64,000 nucleotides of DNA from Paralvinella palmiformis. Taxonomy: Eukaryota; Annelida; Polychaeta; Terebellida; Alvinellidae. The position numbers were made by a program, and so were the translations under genes. Where the stretch lies: assembly GCA_025642065.1 (NCBI GenBank), contig JAODUP010001437.1:22501-86500 (forward strand). The letters run 5' to 3'. Under the pieces are notes generated by a model. That model saw only the letters and a list, made by a program, of their open reading frames with translations. It was not told where the DNA came from and did not search any database. Of the stretch, positions 1-11,835 are shown one piece after another (within the stretch, counting starts at the first letter, position 1; each line of letters begins with the position of its first letter).

Positions 1-1099
1 CTTATAATCCAGTCCAAATAAGCTTTTAATGATAAAACAGTCTAAAAATCACATTGAGGAAAAAATATATATTTTGATGTAATCGAAGCCACCCACGAAA
101 TGAAACACTTTACAACATGACGACTAAGTTTTGTACTTTTTAAATATATCTTGTAACTTTGTGAAAAGGCATTTCCTTTGATAGCTTTGCCATTACTAAG
201 ATAAGTAATCTTTTTAGAACAACTTTGTATCGTCTTACTTTTTAGTAAATATAAAATTATACACTGCTAATGTTAGTGTTAAAAATGCAGTTATCTGTAG
301 GAAATGAAAACAACCTCCTTATCACCCAGGGGAGCTTTGTCAAGAGTGAAAACATTAATTATCACCAACACGTTCACGATAAGCTCATTTGATATACTTT
401 ACCGAGATATAAATAAAAATAAATGGTAAATTTAATGATGTAATTACAACGGTGTTTGCTGTCACTCATGGAATTTATACTTTTTAAATACTATTAATGT
501 TCTGTATATGAATGAGTGTTTAGTACCATTCTTAGAAACCATACAAATTATTATTCTTTATCTACATTTTCCAAAAAATGAACATTGACATATTGTTCTA
601 TTTTTGAAACAGAGTCCACCAGTTTATTCTGATATATACATTTGTCAAACATAACCCTTAGATGTTTTCCTAATGTGTTAAAAGAGTATAGTACTTTTAT
701 TAATAGAATGGCTGAAATTCCTATTACTTTAAAGCGATGGATTGGTGGAATGCTTTAATCTGTGAATTGTTAAGGATTGTTCAAGAAGCACAAAACCTCT
801 TCCACCCACAAATTGAGACATCGAACCCTAACATTTTTAAGACTGAAACAATGTCTTCCTTAGATAATCAAATCACTCAGGCATTAATTGATGACTAACG
901 TTAGAAGGTTAAGACCTTAGATTGAGAGGAAAGATTGAAATAAGTGACGTTCAGACTCTTTTCAAATATCTGATGATGGTATTTTAGAAACAGATATTTA
1001 ATGCAAGACCAATTGATCAAGTGTGTCACCTGTGTACTTAAACAAATCCTATAATTAAATATGTTTCGATAAAGGCTAATTTATAAGGTAGCAATAATA
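1..1099 (+). repeat. Dispersed repeat family A, copy A1 (left part)
   Basis: Long stretches match 16540-17600 and, more patchily, 9100-9360 and 49440-49830. Shared landmarks in order are a 'cgaagcc acccacga' block near 85, a 'cattactaagata' block near 192, an 'aggggagct' block near 329, an 'attgagacatc' block near 811 and 'gactaacgttagaaggttaa' near 892. No conserved reading frame is visible, so this looks like a non-coding or decayed mobile or segmental repeat. The copy continues at 2028 after a nested LINE. Confidence 0.7.
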
Positions 1100-2027
1100 A
1101 TAGAGGTGTGTTTGGGGTGTCTTTGTAATGAAAACCAGTTCTGGCACCATATCATTAATAGATTTATAAGTTATTATTAATATCTTGAATTAGATACCCT
1201 GTCTAATTAGTAGCCAATGAAGTTTTTGTAGAATTAGGGTGATATGATCAGATTTTCGAGTATTTATCACTATACGAGTTGTATTCTAAATTCGCCGAAG
1301 GCTATTGATGTAATAATCAGATATTCCACATAACAGGGAGTTACAATAGTCCATACGAGATGTCATAAAGATATGGACTACAGTTACAAGTCCTTCTTGT
1401 GTCAAGAATGCTTTTAAACAGTGGATGTTCTTAAGATTATACTAGGCACCTCCGCATACTGATGTGACATGTTCATACATGTTAATACATTTGTCAAAAA
1501 TAATCCTTAGATGTTTTCCTAATGAAAGATGCACCCATCTTTGGGGATTTAACAAATATATAATATTTGTTTTATTATCATTTAGTCTAAGAAGATTTTG
1601 AGCCATCAACAGCCGAATGTCAGCAATAAAATGTTCTACCTTCCTCAAGGAAGAAGAGCAATTTAACTCATTGTCCAAATCCAGTGATATATATATATAT
1701 CTGTGTACAGCACACGAGTGATATTTAATCCCATATTGCTGCGCAATAATCCTCAGACGACGGATATACATTATGAAAATCAGATGACCAAGAACTGAAC
1801 CCTGTTGTATACGAGATAGCAAAAACTGAACCATGAACAGAAACACTCTGGGGGGCATTGTTCCCGATATGATCGAAACTATTTAACTACTTTAGCTGAC
1901 AGACCAACTATGTCTTGTAACCTAAATAAAAGAACATTATGGTCAACTATATGAAATGCAGCTGAGAGGTCCAGAAGAACAAGTATTACTGGGTTACCTT
2001 AATCAATTGACATCATGCTATCATATT
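1100..2027 (-). mobile_element. CR1/L2-like LINE fragment, nested in A1
   Basis: Translation on the minus strand gives a decayed reverse-transcriptase core: a QGSVLGHL motif (expected PQGSVLGPL), then IIAQQYGIKYH, a broken active-site region where YADDTQLY should be, DLDNELNCSSSL, LRLNDNKTN and CINMYEHVTSVC. The same order occurs in the better copy at 60113-62994. The active site is destroyed and frames shift, so this is dead. The element interrupts repeat A1: A3 runs uninterrupted at about 17600, giving an empty site. The 3' end seems to carry an internal deletion relative to the 60 kb copy. CR1/L2 assignment is from motif style. Confidence 0.8.
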
Positions 2028-2960
2028 ATGCCGACTCTTGTTATTTATATGACTACTTTCTACAACAATGGATGCTACTGGTAGTAATCAAAATAAGTAT
2101 ATTGTAATATTCCATTTCCTTTTCTAAACGGCTTTATAGAAAGCTACCATTAGTTAGTATATAATTATTAAAATCAAAATCTTCGTATTATGTAAGAATA
2201 AATATGCACTTGGCATTAATTGAAGCAATAGGCTGAATGTATTAACAACACTACTTCTAGTGAGGCAAGTTCAACCACTTTCAGTAAGTTGACACGATGG
2301 TCCATGTTATAGTAGCGAATATGTTTATATATCTAATTAAAACGGAACTTATTGATCTACTTATCTACATACATTTTAATAAACATATGCTTTGGCATAT
2401 ATTCATTCAAATATTTATCTACAGCCAATTATGCGGACATTCCAGACCAGCTTATGAGGAATTTATGAATAATTCTTATATAATTATCACGGTATATGTA
2501 ACCGTCATCTACTAATTAAGTAGATCCACCGAACTAGCAAAGGCTGTGGATGTATTTACTTATAATGATTTAATAATCTAACTTTGTCAACACCTATGTG
2601 TGACAATATGGCCATTTGGCATAATATTAATGATACAAGGACACTTGTACCAGGACAGAAATATACTTCTTTCTGGAAAAAAAATGCAACGTCTTGACCA
2701 GTATAAAGAGCCTTTCGCATTTTCTGAATACGTTTTAGCTAAATCTATATTTTCTATTTCTTGTTCTGTGAGAATGATCTTCATCTTCTTGTTGACTATC
2801 CAGCACTTTTCAGTATCTAGAATTGACAATTTGTATCTTATTGAAGTGTACACAGGTGATTAAGCTGTTGTTTGTTATAAATACGCATATAGTTATATTT
2901 CATATCTCACTGTTATAAATATTTAGCTGTATAAGAATGCCATTTATTCTTTCTTGTTAA
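2028..2960 (+). repeat. Dispersed repeat family A, copy A1 (right part)
   Basis: Matches 9360-9930 and 17630-18420. Landmarks are 'atgcggacattccagaccag' near 2432, 'caacacctatg gtgacaatatg' near 2588, a 'ttctatttcctgttctg' block near 2752 and 'gttataaatacgcatatagt' near 2873. Open frames here (2297-2515, 2600-2863) are not conserved between copies and are not called as genes. Confidence 0.7.
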
Positions 2961-3215
2961 TAGGCGTTTGCATAAAATAATAATAAAATGGTCCAATTTT
3001 TAATGACCCAATGATCCAATGATCCAGTACAATATCTGGTCAAGGTTATCACTAGGTTCGTTTGAATGTAGTATCTACTGATCCAATATATTCTGCCAGA
3101 ACAAGTTGTAAATATCTTTTCAGTGTAGGGAAAGTCAAGTTAGTTAAAGCACTACATAAATTATTATTATTATGTAGTAGTATTCTTGGTATTATTATTA
3201 TTATTATTTTTAGTG

Positions 3216-3253
<38 letters not shown>

Positions 3254-3340
3254 TATGATAATAATGATAATAATGATAATAATGAAAATAATGATGATAA
3301 TGACGATAATGATGATAATAATAATAGTAATAATATTGAA

Positions 3341-3407
<67 letters not shown>

Positions 3408-3480
3408 ATATAATATCAATGATCTCATTACACCAAGCAGTATATTTATTCTGTTATTGAGTTTAAACAGTGACGCTTAT
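2961..3480 (+). repeat. B-like block ending in (AAT)n/(ATT)n microsatellite
   Basis: A short 'ggtcaaggttatcacta' block near 3040 with 'tagtatctactgatccaata' is shared with 10410-10460. It is followed at about 3190-3410 by interrupted (ATT)n, then (AAT)n, then (ATT)n. The opposed arrays could fold as a hairpin. Open frames across this are microsatellite translations. Confidence 0.7.
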
Positions 3481-3539
3481 CAAGAAGAAAGTAACCAATA
3501 ATGTCAAAATCAGAGTTTTTATTCAAGGACTAATTACAT

Positions 3540-3690
3540 CTTAGGGACTAATGAGACACTACACATGTCATAGCATGAAAAGTCGCCACTCTAGATTCAG
3601 GCCCCTGAGGAATCGTCCAGAGATTGAATTCACGCTTCGAGATTCTCTGTGCCAGTGCCTTATTACACATGGCTAAAACGCACATTGACT
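3540..3690 (+). repeat. Short dispersed repeat family E, copy E1
   Basis: About 150 bp shared with 4215-4360, 11150-11290 and 39605-39745. Core blocks are 'gagacactacacatgtcata', 'gaaaagtcgcca', 'cccctgaggaatcgtccaga', 'gaattcacgcttcgaga' and 'cacatggctaaaacgcac'. A 'ttcgagattc' stretch is weakly like a pol III B box, so a SINE origin is possible but not shown. Confidence 0.7.
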
Positions 3691-4000
3691 GTGCCAGAGA
3701 TTTAGGTTCGTATTTTCTTTTTTAACCCTTTTAGTCTCATTCATATTGTAATATTTGGTATCACGAATGTCTGTTGACGAGTAGGTCACAGTATTTATCT
3801 GATTTGTGTTTTATCAGGTATTTGACTATGCAGCAAACGTCACAAGGCATATTATGTTGCAGTTAAGATGTTCTGTTTTCTTTGCATGGAAACTGTATGT
3901 TTCAACATCCATGCCGCCCAAGAAATGTTTATCTGAAGTTGTGTATTCCATACACTATTAGCATCTTTAAATTGATACTGTTTAGGTTTTTGGTTTGGGA
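3691..4000. other. Unassigned AT-rich sequence
   Basis: No coding frame, RNA gene or recognised element. It lies between two family E copies and may be part of a longer E unit. Confidence 0.4.
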
Positions 4001-4360
4001 ATCCAGGCATTTAAATGACTGTAACAATCACAGTACGCTCGCAATGTATTAAAATACTCCTGACTCAGGAAAAGATACCTTAACTGAAAAAGCTAGAAAT
4101 ATGGCTGCTTAGGCAATTAAGATAAACATTCTCACAACACCTATGATCTGATTTATATATTTTATTCCCAATCCCATGACTGTAGGTGATTTGCTTTTTG
4201 TTGTTTGGCGACTTAGAGTGGTGAGACATTTCACAGACCCCAGTATGATAAGTCACTACTCTGAAATCTATCCCCTGAAGAATCGTGCACAGTTTGAATT
4301 AACACTTTGAGATGCACTCTGCCAGTGCCCTTTTCTGTATGACTAAAAACACACACATAT
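4001..4360 (+). repeat. Family E, copy E2 with extended left flank
   Basis: Left flank 'catttaaatgactgta' and 'ataaacattctcacaac' matches 39065-39540, and the core at 4215-4350 matches the other E copies. This shows the E unit is at least 350 bp, possibly about 700 bp as in E4. It ends at a short 'aaaaacacacaca' run, a minimal version of the (AC)n seen in E3 and E4. Confidence 0.7.
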
Positions 4361-4374
4361 GATATATTCGTTAT

Positions 4375-4490
4375 CATGTTTTGTAAAGTAGAATCTTTTC
4401 ATCTGATTAACTACCAACTGAATTCAGATATTTTGTCCAATATTGTCTTGGTTTTTCACTTCAACCTAAGATATCCTTCTTGGCACTAAT
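4375..4490 (-). repeat. Inverted copy of the 11635-11750 block
   Basis: The reverse complement reads 'atatcttaggttgaagtgaa' and '...ttaatcagatgaaaa', matching 11665-11745 in direct orientation. Both lie just downstream of an E copy, but in opposite orientation. Confidence 0.7.
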
Positions 4491-5760
4491 GGATTAACAT
4501 CATTGGCACATAGTTAACATCATGAACAAGTGGTGGCTTGTAAAAAGAAATAATATTTTTTAAAGCTTTTCTGTAGAGGTTTGCCAGATAAGATAACACC
4601 CTTAAAATAGTGAAGTCTCTGTTCTGGCACTAAGAAGGAACAATCAATATGGACCTAGCATACCAACGGAGATTGATGTGTACGTTTCTGTGATACGAAA
4701 CCGGGTACGTGTTCACATGTATTTAATAAAATCCGTACTTTATTCTTAATTTCCATAGTAATGAATATTTGGTTTGTTTGTACCATTCCACATGTTAATA
4801 AACGTTTTTAATCTTACCTAACTAGTTGTTGCACCTCCTTCAAAAATAAAGATTAGGCTGTAAATATAGTTTTATCAAAGATTTACAATGAAATCTGAAT
4901 TCGAATTAAGCCACATTTTGTTTCAAATCCAGAGTATGACCTTTAAAAATGAGATAAAATTTAAAAGAAGGAAAATCCAAATCATTATGGAATGATGATT
5001 TAGAGACAATGTGACTTGGGTTCCAATCCCAGTCTCATTATCGGTCTTTCATGTTTTCACTCCTTTGTAGATTGATGGTGAAGTTTCATTGCCAGAAAAC
5101 AAGAAGCTGGTTCTGTTTGCTGAAAAACACATCAAGTTTAGCTAATGTCACAATAGTATATTTTTTTTAATCACAAAGAAAAGAAAAAAAGTTCTGATTT
5201 ATTGTTTTCAATAATAACTTGTTCTCTAACTGATGAACTTCAAGACGTTCATTTGTCAACATAGATTCTCACAGAATTATTTGATTCTTTTAATAAATAC
5301 AGTTCTGATTAGATTTTCACCATAATTTTGTATGAAATTTAAATATTTTCGATGTTTTCTCTGTGGTCGATAATGTCTTTTTCACAAAGTTCTTTACATG
5401 ATCATCAAAACCCCGAGGAGTCGTTATATCAAATACGTATCGCAATTTACCTTTCCTGTTTGTTTTTGCGGAAGAGAAGATAGTGTATTAAATATAAACG
5501 TTAGTAACAGCACAGGACTCTTCTGTCTTTCTCGCTTATTTCAATCCTTGGACCATCAGAATTATGATGCAAATTAATTTTGATAGATAGGATACTTTAA
5601 TACTCATTTTAAAGTCATTATTCTGTGCAGAGTTTTTACACCAAACGTCCGTTGATAGATCCAGCACCATATATATATATATATATCTTGTCATAATGTT
5701 AGCGTTGAATAAAGTAATCATTTGGAAAGACGATAATTGTAATAGAACTACTATTTAACA
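4491..5760. other. Unassigned AT-rich sequence
   Basis: No feature recognised apart from a short (AT)n at 5669-5686. A 'gggttccaatccc' string at 5019 is B-box-like but lacks a convincing A box. The 61 aa frame at 5536-5721 has no recognisable content. Confidence 0.4.
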
Positions 5761-6120
5761 TTTACTTATCTTCTTCGGTTCAAACAATGACAACTGAAAT
5801 TGTTTGGTAATAATCTAACATTGTGAAGCAATTATATAATCGCTGTAGCTAATTCTAAATTCCAGAAACTGAAATGATACCCTTTCTGCTCCTGAAGACA
5901 GCTACGTTTTCAACATCTTAGAAATGGTTCTGTACAGGTTATATGAATATATCATGTCACTAATTGGGCAAATAATACCGATTTTCTTAACCGCAAATGA
6001 TCTTATGCTGGTAGCGCTATTTTTCATTATGAACAGTATCATATTGTTCTATATTGGAAACAGAGTTTATCAGTGTATTGTAATTCTAACATCTGGGTTT
6101 TCACAATAATGTAATAATTA
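5760..6120. repeat. Block shared with 12490-12690
   Basis: 'ggtaataatctaacattgtg' near 5806 and 'ataccgattttcttaaccgc' near 5974 recur at about 12509 and 12659. Both copies lie immediately downstream (in element sense) of a BEL/Pao pol fragment on the minus strand, so this may be the 3' part of that element. Confidence 0.6.
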
Positions 6121-6179
6121 TGTTGTGGTGAAGACTGACTGAAGGATCATCCACGGGATACAGAAGTTCAACCAGTCGC

Positions 6180-6740
6180 CAAGTTCGATATCAAAAGATA
6201 AGATATTTAGATATGCTAAGAACCTGTTCCTGTCAGCGAAATTAGAGGAATGGTAATATTCTTCATATGTACCAATCTAGATTTACTATAAACAGATAGT
6301 TGCTCCAACTTAGGTATATCATGCATCGACCACTGCTTCCTGTTGAGGTCAATACCCAACGCCTCTTGTTCCAAATTTATGTTGTTTACATAGATCTTGA
6401 TGCTGTGTCTTTGCTGATAAAAGAAATGGAGCAGCTAGACCAATAGTATCATATATCGAACTGAGGATAAAATATATTTCCCTCGTAGGTATTAATTTCC
6501 AAATCTTGGTTCTAGATATCAAAACATCAAAGTCTACATACCATAAAACGTACAATGCACATACTGGAGGTAAATCAAGCTCTTGCTCACTTATATGATA
6601 TCTCTTTAATTTGTGTTTAGCGTTAAAACAACATTGGTGAGGTACATACCATACTCTGTTATCTGTGCCTCGGGTATATTGTTACCTATTAAGAAGCCCA
6701 GTTTAGCATCTATCTGCATCTATTATTAACCAAAGATCAC
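6180..6740 (-). mobile_element. pol: BEL/Pao LTR-retrotransposon pol fragment 1
   Basis: Read on the minus strand from 6740 down, the frames give LGFLIGNNIPEA (aspartic protease/pre-RT region), then VWYVPHQC (start of RT), then after an internal deletion DLPPVCALYVLWYVDFDVL and SSIYDTIGLAAPF with AKTQHQDLCKQ (the RT-to-RNase H connector), and finally KSRLVHMKNITIP (RNase H region). That order and these motifs are typical of BEL/Pao pol. The palm with the YVDD site is missing and several frameshifts are present, so it is inactive. No LTRs were identified by eye. A second copy lies at 12680-13205. Confidence 0.8.
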
Positions 6741-7850
6741 AGTTAGAATAACACCAAAAGAACCAAATTATTTTTTGTCGCCTTTGTGGATCTGGACAAG
6801 GCGTGATGGACTACCTCATCTACTTAGGCATATCTGGCAGGATCTTCACGCGGATAGAAGACATCTTAACAAGCCCGACGATAAAAGCAAAGACATGGAA
6901 TGATCTAGTCCACAAGACCTCAACACTGAATGTCCTCAGTGTACATCAATCTCTTTTTTTCAGTCCCCAATCTCCCAATTCTGGTAGTCAGTTTATTCAC
7001 ATGAGTAGACATCCTGACTTATGGTGACGGCATTGTATTGATTTCACATAGAAATAACTCAGCACACTAACTGCAGAAATCCTAAATCCAGTAGCGCAGG
7101 CCGCCAACAGTTTGGGCTTGTAATTCTTCCAAACTAAGACCAAGACTATGGCCTTCAACACATCTATAAAGGGTCGGTACAATTTTAAACTACGCCTACA
7201 ATATCCACAATTATACATATTTTGGGAATACTATATTCACCCGTCATGTGATAGAAACTACAGTAGACACACTATTTAGCGTGATCAGTGCCATCACAAA
7301 CCTGAAGATTGGATTCAATATGAAGATTCTCATGACTCTAAATAAGTCCGTGATAAAGTCGAATATCTTATACGTGGCTTCCGTCCTCAAAAACGAAACT
7401 TTCCAAACCCATTATGACGGTCATTGTAAACCGAATACAAGAAGAAATACACAAAGATCCCTGTGTATATAACGTTGCCTTATGGTCAATCAAGGCAGCT
7501 TGGCTCCACAGGGATAATTATATACCACGAATTACACGTCCAAAGTCCAAGGAACATGTTCCATGGATAAAACCACTCATTTATGTAATTATACAAAATC
7601 CCACCCAGAGGAGAGTTGATCCAGAAGGAGCAGCAGTAGTAGCCACCACCAGAATGGCTAACTTCACTGAAAGCAAAACAACAATTATCGACATGTACAA
7701 CAATGCCAGCTCCGAAGCAAACGGAACCACAATCTGGGCATATTTCATTAAGTAAAGAGACAAAGGAGTCAGAGACAGAATCTCATGTTGGTTCCCGATC
7801 ACAATAGTTGAGTTGCAGTATTTACTCAACTGTATCGCTCATTCGATATT
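6741..7850 (+). mobile_element. RNase H-bearing non-LTR retrotransposon (I/R1/Jockey-like) RT remnant
   Basis: The plus-strand frames read AFVDLDKA at about 6780-6803 (RT motif A), LGISGRIFTRIEDIL near 6825 (motif B2/3 region), a frameshifted PQG-type segment near 6950, then TYGDGIVLIS at 7018-7047 where the active-site (Y/F)ADD should be. Further on come a 'KTK-MAFN'-like stretch in broken frames and FSVISAITNLKIGFNMK near 7270-7330 (thumb). The last frame, 7414-7755, contains VNRIQEEIHKDP and VDPEGAAVVATT, resembling the 'DGS-DP-GAA' start of an RNase H domain. The GDG substitution and frameshifts make it inactive. Clade is inferred only. It abuts the BEL/Pao fragment on the opposite strand. 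Confidence 0.7.
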
Positions 7851-7863
7851 CAAAAAAAAAGCT

Positions 7864-8056
7864 AAGAGAGAGAGAGAGAGTGAGTGAGTGAGCGAGAGAG
7901 AGGGAGAGCGAGAGAGAAAGATATGCACAGATAGAAAGATGGATATGCAGATAGATAGATAGACAGATTGATAGGTAGATAGATAAATAGATACATAGGT
8001 AGATACATAAATAGATAGAGAATGATATACGTAGAGAGAGAGAGAAGGAGAGAGAA
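7864..8056. repeat. (AG)n / (GATA)n microsatellite
   Basis: Compound array: imperfect (AG)n with TGAG variants, then (GATA)-like repeats, then (AG)n again. It immediately follows the LINE remnant and may be its simple-repeat 3' end. Minus-strand serine/leucine-rich frames are translations of it. Confidence 0.95.
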
Positions 8057-8074
8057 TGCAACTCAGTATATACC

Positions 8075-9930
8075 ACTTCATTATATTCCGATTAAGTTTA
8101 ACGTATAACTGGACTGGAACATACAGAGTTTCTTTATTTTTACTTGTATTTTGTTTTATAGTGATGCTTTAAATAACAGTGACCTTTTTGTCTCATCTTA
8201 AAAGTAAAATGTTCTTATATTAAATCATAGAGGCGTTAAAGGCAATCCACGTTAGAATAGTGGTTGTAAGTAAATACATTTGTCTATTCCTTCTTAAACT
8301 CTAATATGATATTAATTATTTATTATAAGATCGGATTATAACGTTGATTTTGCTGAATATACTAATACTATGCCGCACCTGTTAATAAGTGTAATTTTAA
8401 AAGTAATTAAATTACAGTGAATTACTATTTCTGTTTGAATTAATTAGGAAGATTATGGATAAAAAGCACACAAAATTGATTATTCTCATCGATCAATATA
8501 ACATTTGATATTAAAGGTGTCACACATGGTATTTAGCTTGCAGCATTGCGATCAACAATGGGTTATATAAAGTCTTCTACGAGAGGGTAAAAAGAAGAAA
8601 TTGTCAAATCCTCAGACAAAGAATAAAACGAATGAAAGCAGATTACTTTGCTTAAATATCAAGTTATTTGTAAGAACTCATCAAACCTAAAGTCCTTTCA
8701 TGGACAATGATTAATTGGCAAATTGGCAAAAAAGTAAATATTGCTAAACGTAATTGTGTATCTTCGTAATACTACATCTCATAAACAGAAAAACTTAAAG
8801 CTGTTAATATACAATATTTATAAGGTTTGGGCTCTTATCATATCTATAAAATATTAGTAATTTAACTTAAAAATTAAAGCTCTTCCCTTCTTACATGAGA
8901 GACTAATTTATGATATTATTAATAATAATACAGAGCATGTTTTGTTCTTCAAGAAACGACAAGGTTGACCGTATTAATAAGAATCAGTAAATGCATTATT
9001 GTTTTGTGAGTTTCCATGTTCATAGTAAATACACGATGTTGCGTCTCACATAGCATTGCATAGTGGAATATACAACGTATTATACCGTCTAATAATCCAC
9101 GCTAAATACAACTTTAATTATAAAAGAAGCAAAATTACATTGAGAAAAAAATGATATAGGTTTTGATGTAACCGAAGCCACCCACGAGATGAAATACTTT
9201 ACAATATGACGACTTGTTTTGTCTTAAAACAAATATCTAGTGCCTTTGATGGCTGTGTCATTACTAAGATACATCTAAAAGTAACATTTTAAGGAAAACT
9301 TTGTGTCGTCTTGCCATTTACTAAATAATAAGTTATACACTTTGCTATTTTAATTCTGGAGATATTTATCTACTTATCTACATATATTTAAATAAACCAT
9401 TGCGTTGTTATATACTCATTCAAATATGTATCTACAGCAAATTATATGGACGTTCCATACCATCTTATGAAGAGATTATAAATAATTGTTTTCTAATTAT
9501 TGCTGTCAACACCTATGCGTGACAATATGAGCATATGGCATAGCAGAAATTATACAACAGGAACACTAGTAGGAGGTCACAAATATATTTCTTTACTGTT
9601 AAACAAAATGAAAACCAAACTGGTATTCGATCGGTTAACAGTACAATGCCTTGATCACTATAAAGATGCTTTCGTATTTTATTAATACGTCTTAGTAAAG
9701 TCTATTTTTCTATTTCCTGTTTTATGAGAATGATTATCATCCTGTTGTTGACTATCCACCTTTTTTCGGTATTTAAAATTTGTATCTCATTGAATTATAA
9801 ACAGGTGATCAAGCTATTGTTTGTTATAAATACGCATATAGTTATATTTCACATCTGAAAGTAATACATATTTAGCTGTATAAGAATGCTATTTATGCTT
9901 TCTTGTTAATGGGCATTTGCTTAAAATAAT
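8075..9930 (+). repeat. Dispersed repeat family A, copy A2
   Basis: Matches 15215-15760, 16140-16800 and 17880-18400 of copy A3. Shared blocks include 'cattatattccgattaagt' near 8080, 'caatatttataaggtttggg' near 8812, 'taataatccacgctaaata' near 9089 and 'acacctatgcgtgacaatat' near 9509. Relative to A1 and A3, about 2.2 kb is missing between roughly 9350 and 9360. No conserved ORF. Confidence 0.75.
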
Positions 9931-10300
9931 AATAATGCGCTGATCATGCTGATGAAAAAAACTATATTTCGATTTCTGGAAATAATAATTTTGAACATAA
10001 TTTATTTTTTCAAAACAATTAGCGGAGAGAAGCTTAGCACTATAAATCAAATTATCATCAATAAGATTAAATTTGCTCAAAATATAAACTGTTGTTACCT
10101 CAAATATAAATAAAAGTACCACCACATGATGTACTGGTTTTAAGCTGATTGATGAATATTCAGGAAATAGAAAACTCAACCAATTAAAAATATCGACATG
10201 GAAATCCAATATACCACGACATGAAGAGAAGAGTACTAGGACGGAGCTTTATTTTGCTAATGTAAATATAGTAAATAACACTCTAAGATTAAGTATTCCT
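9931..10300. other. Unassigned AT-rich sequence
   Basis: A 106 aa minus-strand frame (9889-10209) has no recognisable motif and partly overlaps repeat A2. I do not support it as a gene. Confidence 0.4.
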
Positions 10301-10555
10301 TTGTCAGGTAAGATTAAATGAATCAGATTGAGAGAAATAAACGATATTAAGTCGGTCTTCAAACAATGGTTAATGGCATTTAATAAACAGTTATTTGATG
10401 GAAAGGTAACTGGTCAAGGTTATCACTACCTACGTTTTAGTGTAGTATCAACTGATTCAATGTGTTCCTTTATGAGGCATTTCATCTCAGTAATATTCAA
10501 ATATGATCTCAATAATATGATTAGATTAGAGCTCTCCACCAAAGGTAATGAATGA
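10300..10555 (+). repeat. Family B fragment
   Basis: Blocks such as 'ggtcaaggttatcactac' near 10413 and 'atttgatggaaag' near 10392 recur in B copies at 29950, 43520 and 51780. Confidence 0.55.
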
Positions 10556-10668
10556 ATCGAAGTCAAAGATGAAACAACCTTCAGATACGCCAACGCCAAG
10601 ATTCGAACACGGGTGGTAGTGATATGTGGTCCAACACGCTACCGTTAGACCACGGAGGCGCCCCCATT
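10556..10668 (-). mobile_element. tRNA-derived SINE, family S1, copy 1 (head only)
   Basis: On the minus strand the head reads 'cgcctccgtggtctaacgg' (pol III A box), then 'cgtgttcgaatct' (B box), then the S1 body 'tctgaaggttgttt'. It is truncated before the conserved tail seen at 50305-50505. Confidence 0.8.
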
Positions 10669-11075
10669 AATATGATTAGAACTAATACCACTACTTGTAC
10701 TGCTACTCTTACTATGACTACTAATACTACTACAACTACTACCATTACTATTTCAGCTACGATTACAGCTACTGATTTTCCTGCTGTTGTTGCTCTTGTT
10801 ATATATGTCGATATATACTTTCATAGATCTATGTTATCTCTCCTTTTTACTCTCTACCTACAGTACTATCCCGATAACATATCCCATATTGTTGATATCC
10901 CAGTCTGTGGACTAAGTGGCATGATAATATTAAACAGCAAAAAGCAAAAAGGTTTTAAAAACAGGCCATCTACAATATTTCTCAAAAAGCCAATTTGGGT
11001 GGAAAATATGTTTAGGTATACCTTTTCTGTGTAAAGTTAAGTTAGTTAAGGCACAAATTATTATTATTTTTATTA

Positions 11076-11130
<55 letters not shown>

Positions 11131-11135
11131 AATGA
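10669..11135. repeat. Trinucleotide-rich block and (ATT)n
   Basis: Imperfect (ACT)n at 10675-10790, then AT-rich sequence, then (ATT)n at 11060-11127. The frames 10624-11034 and 10930-11217 are artefacts of these repeats. Confidence 0.8.
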
Positions 11136-11149
11136 TATCAGGATTGAAT

Positions 11150-11400
<251 letters not shown>

Positions 11401-11792
11401 TTTTTGGTTTGTTAGTGATCTTCTAAGAAACAATTTCGTTGGCTACGTTACTTTGTATCCTAATATTTAGCTGTGATGATGTCGGGCTATTTGACTGTGT
11501 CTTGTTTAATTGTACTTAGCTAACAATCCCCTCAACAATCCCTCAACAATCCCTCAAAGGGAAGGCTTTAGAAAGGTATATCACTTCACGTTCATGATGC
11601 TAACCATGTGTTTTCTATATAGATCCCATTTACAGGCATCCATTAGTGCAAACAAGAATATCTTAGGTTGAAGTGAAAAACCAAAACCATATTGGAAGTA
11701 TTTCTGGTTTAAGTTAGTATTTAATCAGGTGAAAATATTCTACTTTGAAACCTTGATAACTAATATCTGTGTGAGATATCTGTATATAATCA

Positions 11793-11795
<3 letters not shown>
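11401..11795. other. Unassigned sequence with inverted E-flank block
   Basis: 11635-11750 matches 4375-4490 in inverted orientation. A short tandem 'caacaatcccct' triplication lies at about 11522-11556. Nothing else recognised. Confidence 0.5.

Positions 11796-11834
<39 letters not shown>
11796..11834. repeat. (AT)n microsatellite
   Basis: Uninterrupted TA repeats of about 38 bp. Confidence 0.95.

Positions 11835-11835
<1 letters not shown>

Noticed and set aside
3062..3460. Asn-rich and Ile-rich overlapping frames
   Set aside because: They are translations of the (AAT)n/(ATT)n array in different frames.
5015..5032. B-box-like 'gggttccaatccc'
   Set aside because: No A box or tRNA-like fold upstream; probably chance or a very old SINE scrap.
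6997..7218. 73 aa minus-strand frame
   Set aside because: Shadow of the plus-strand LINE RT remnant.
7822..8081. Ser/Leu/Tyr-rich minus-strand frames
   Set aside because: Direct translations of the (AG)n/(GATA)n microsatellite.
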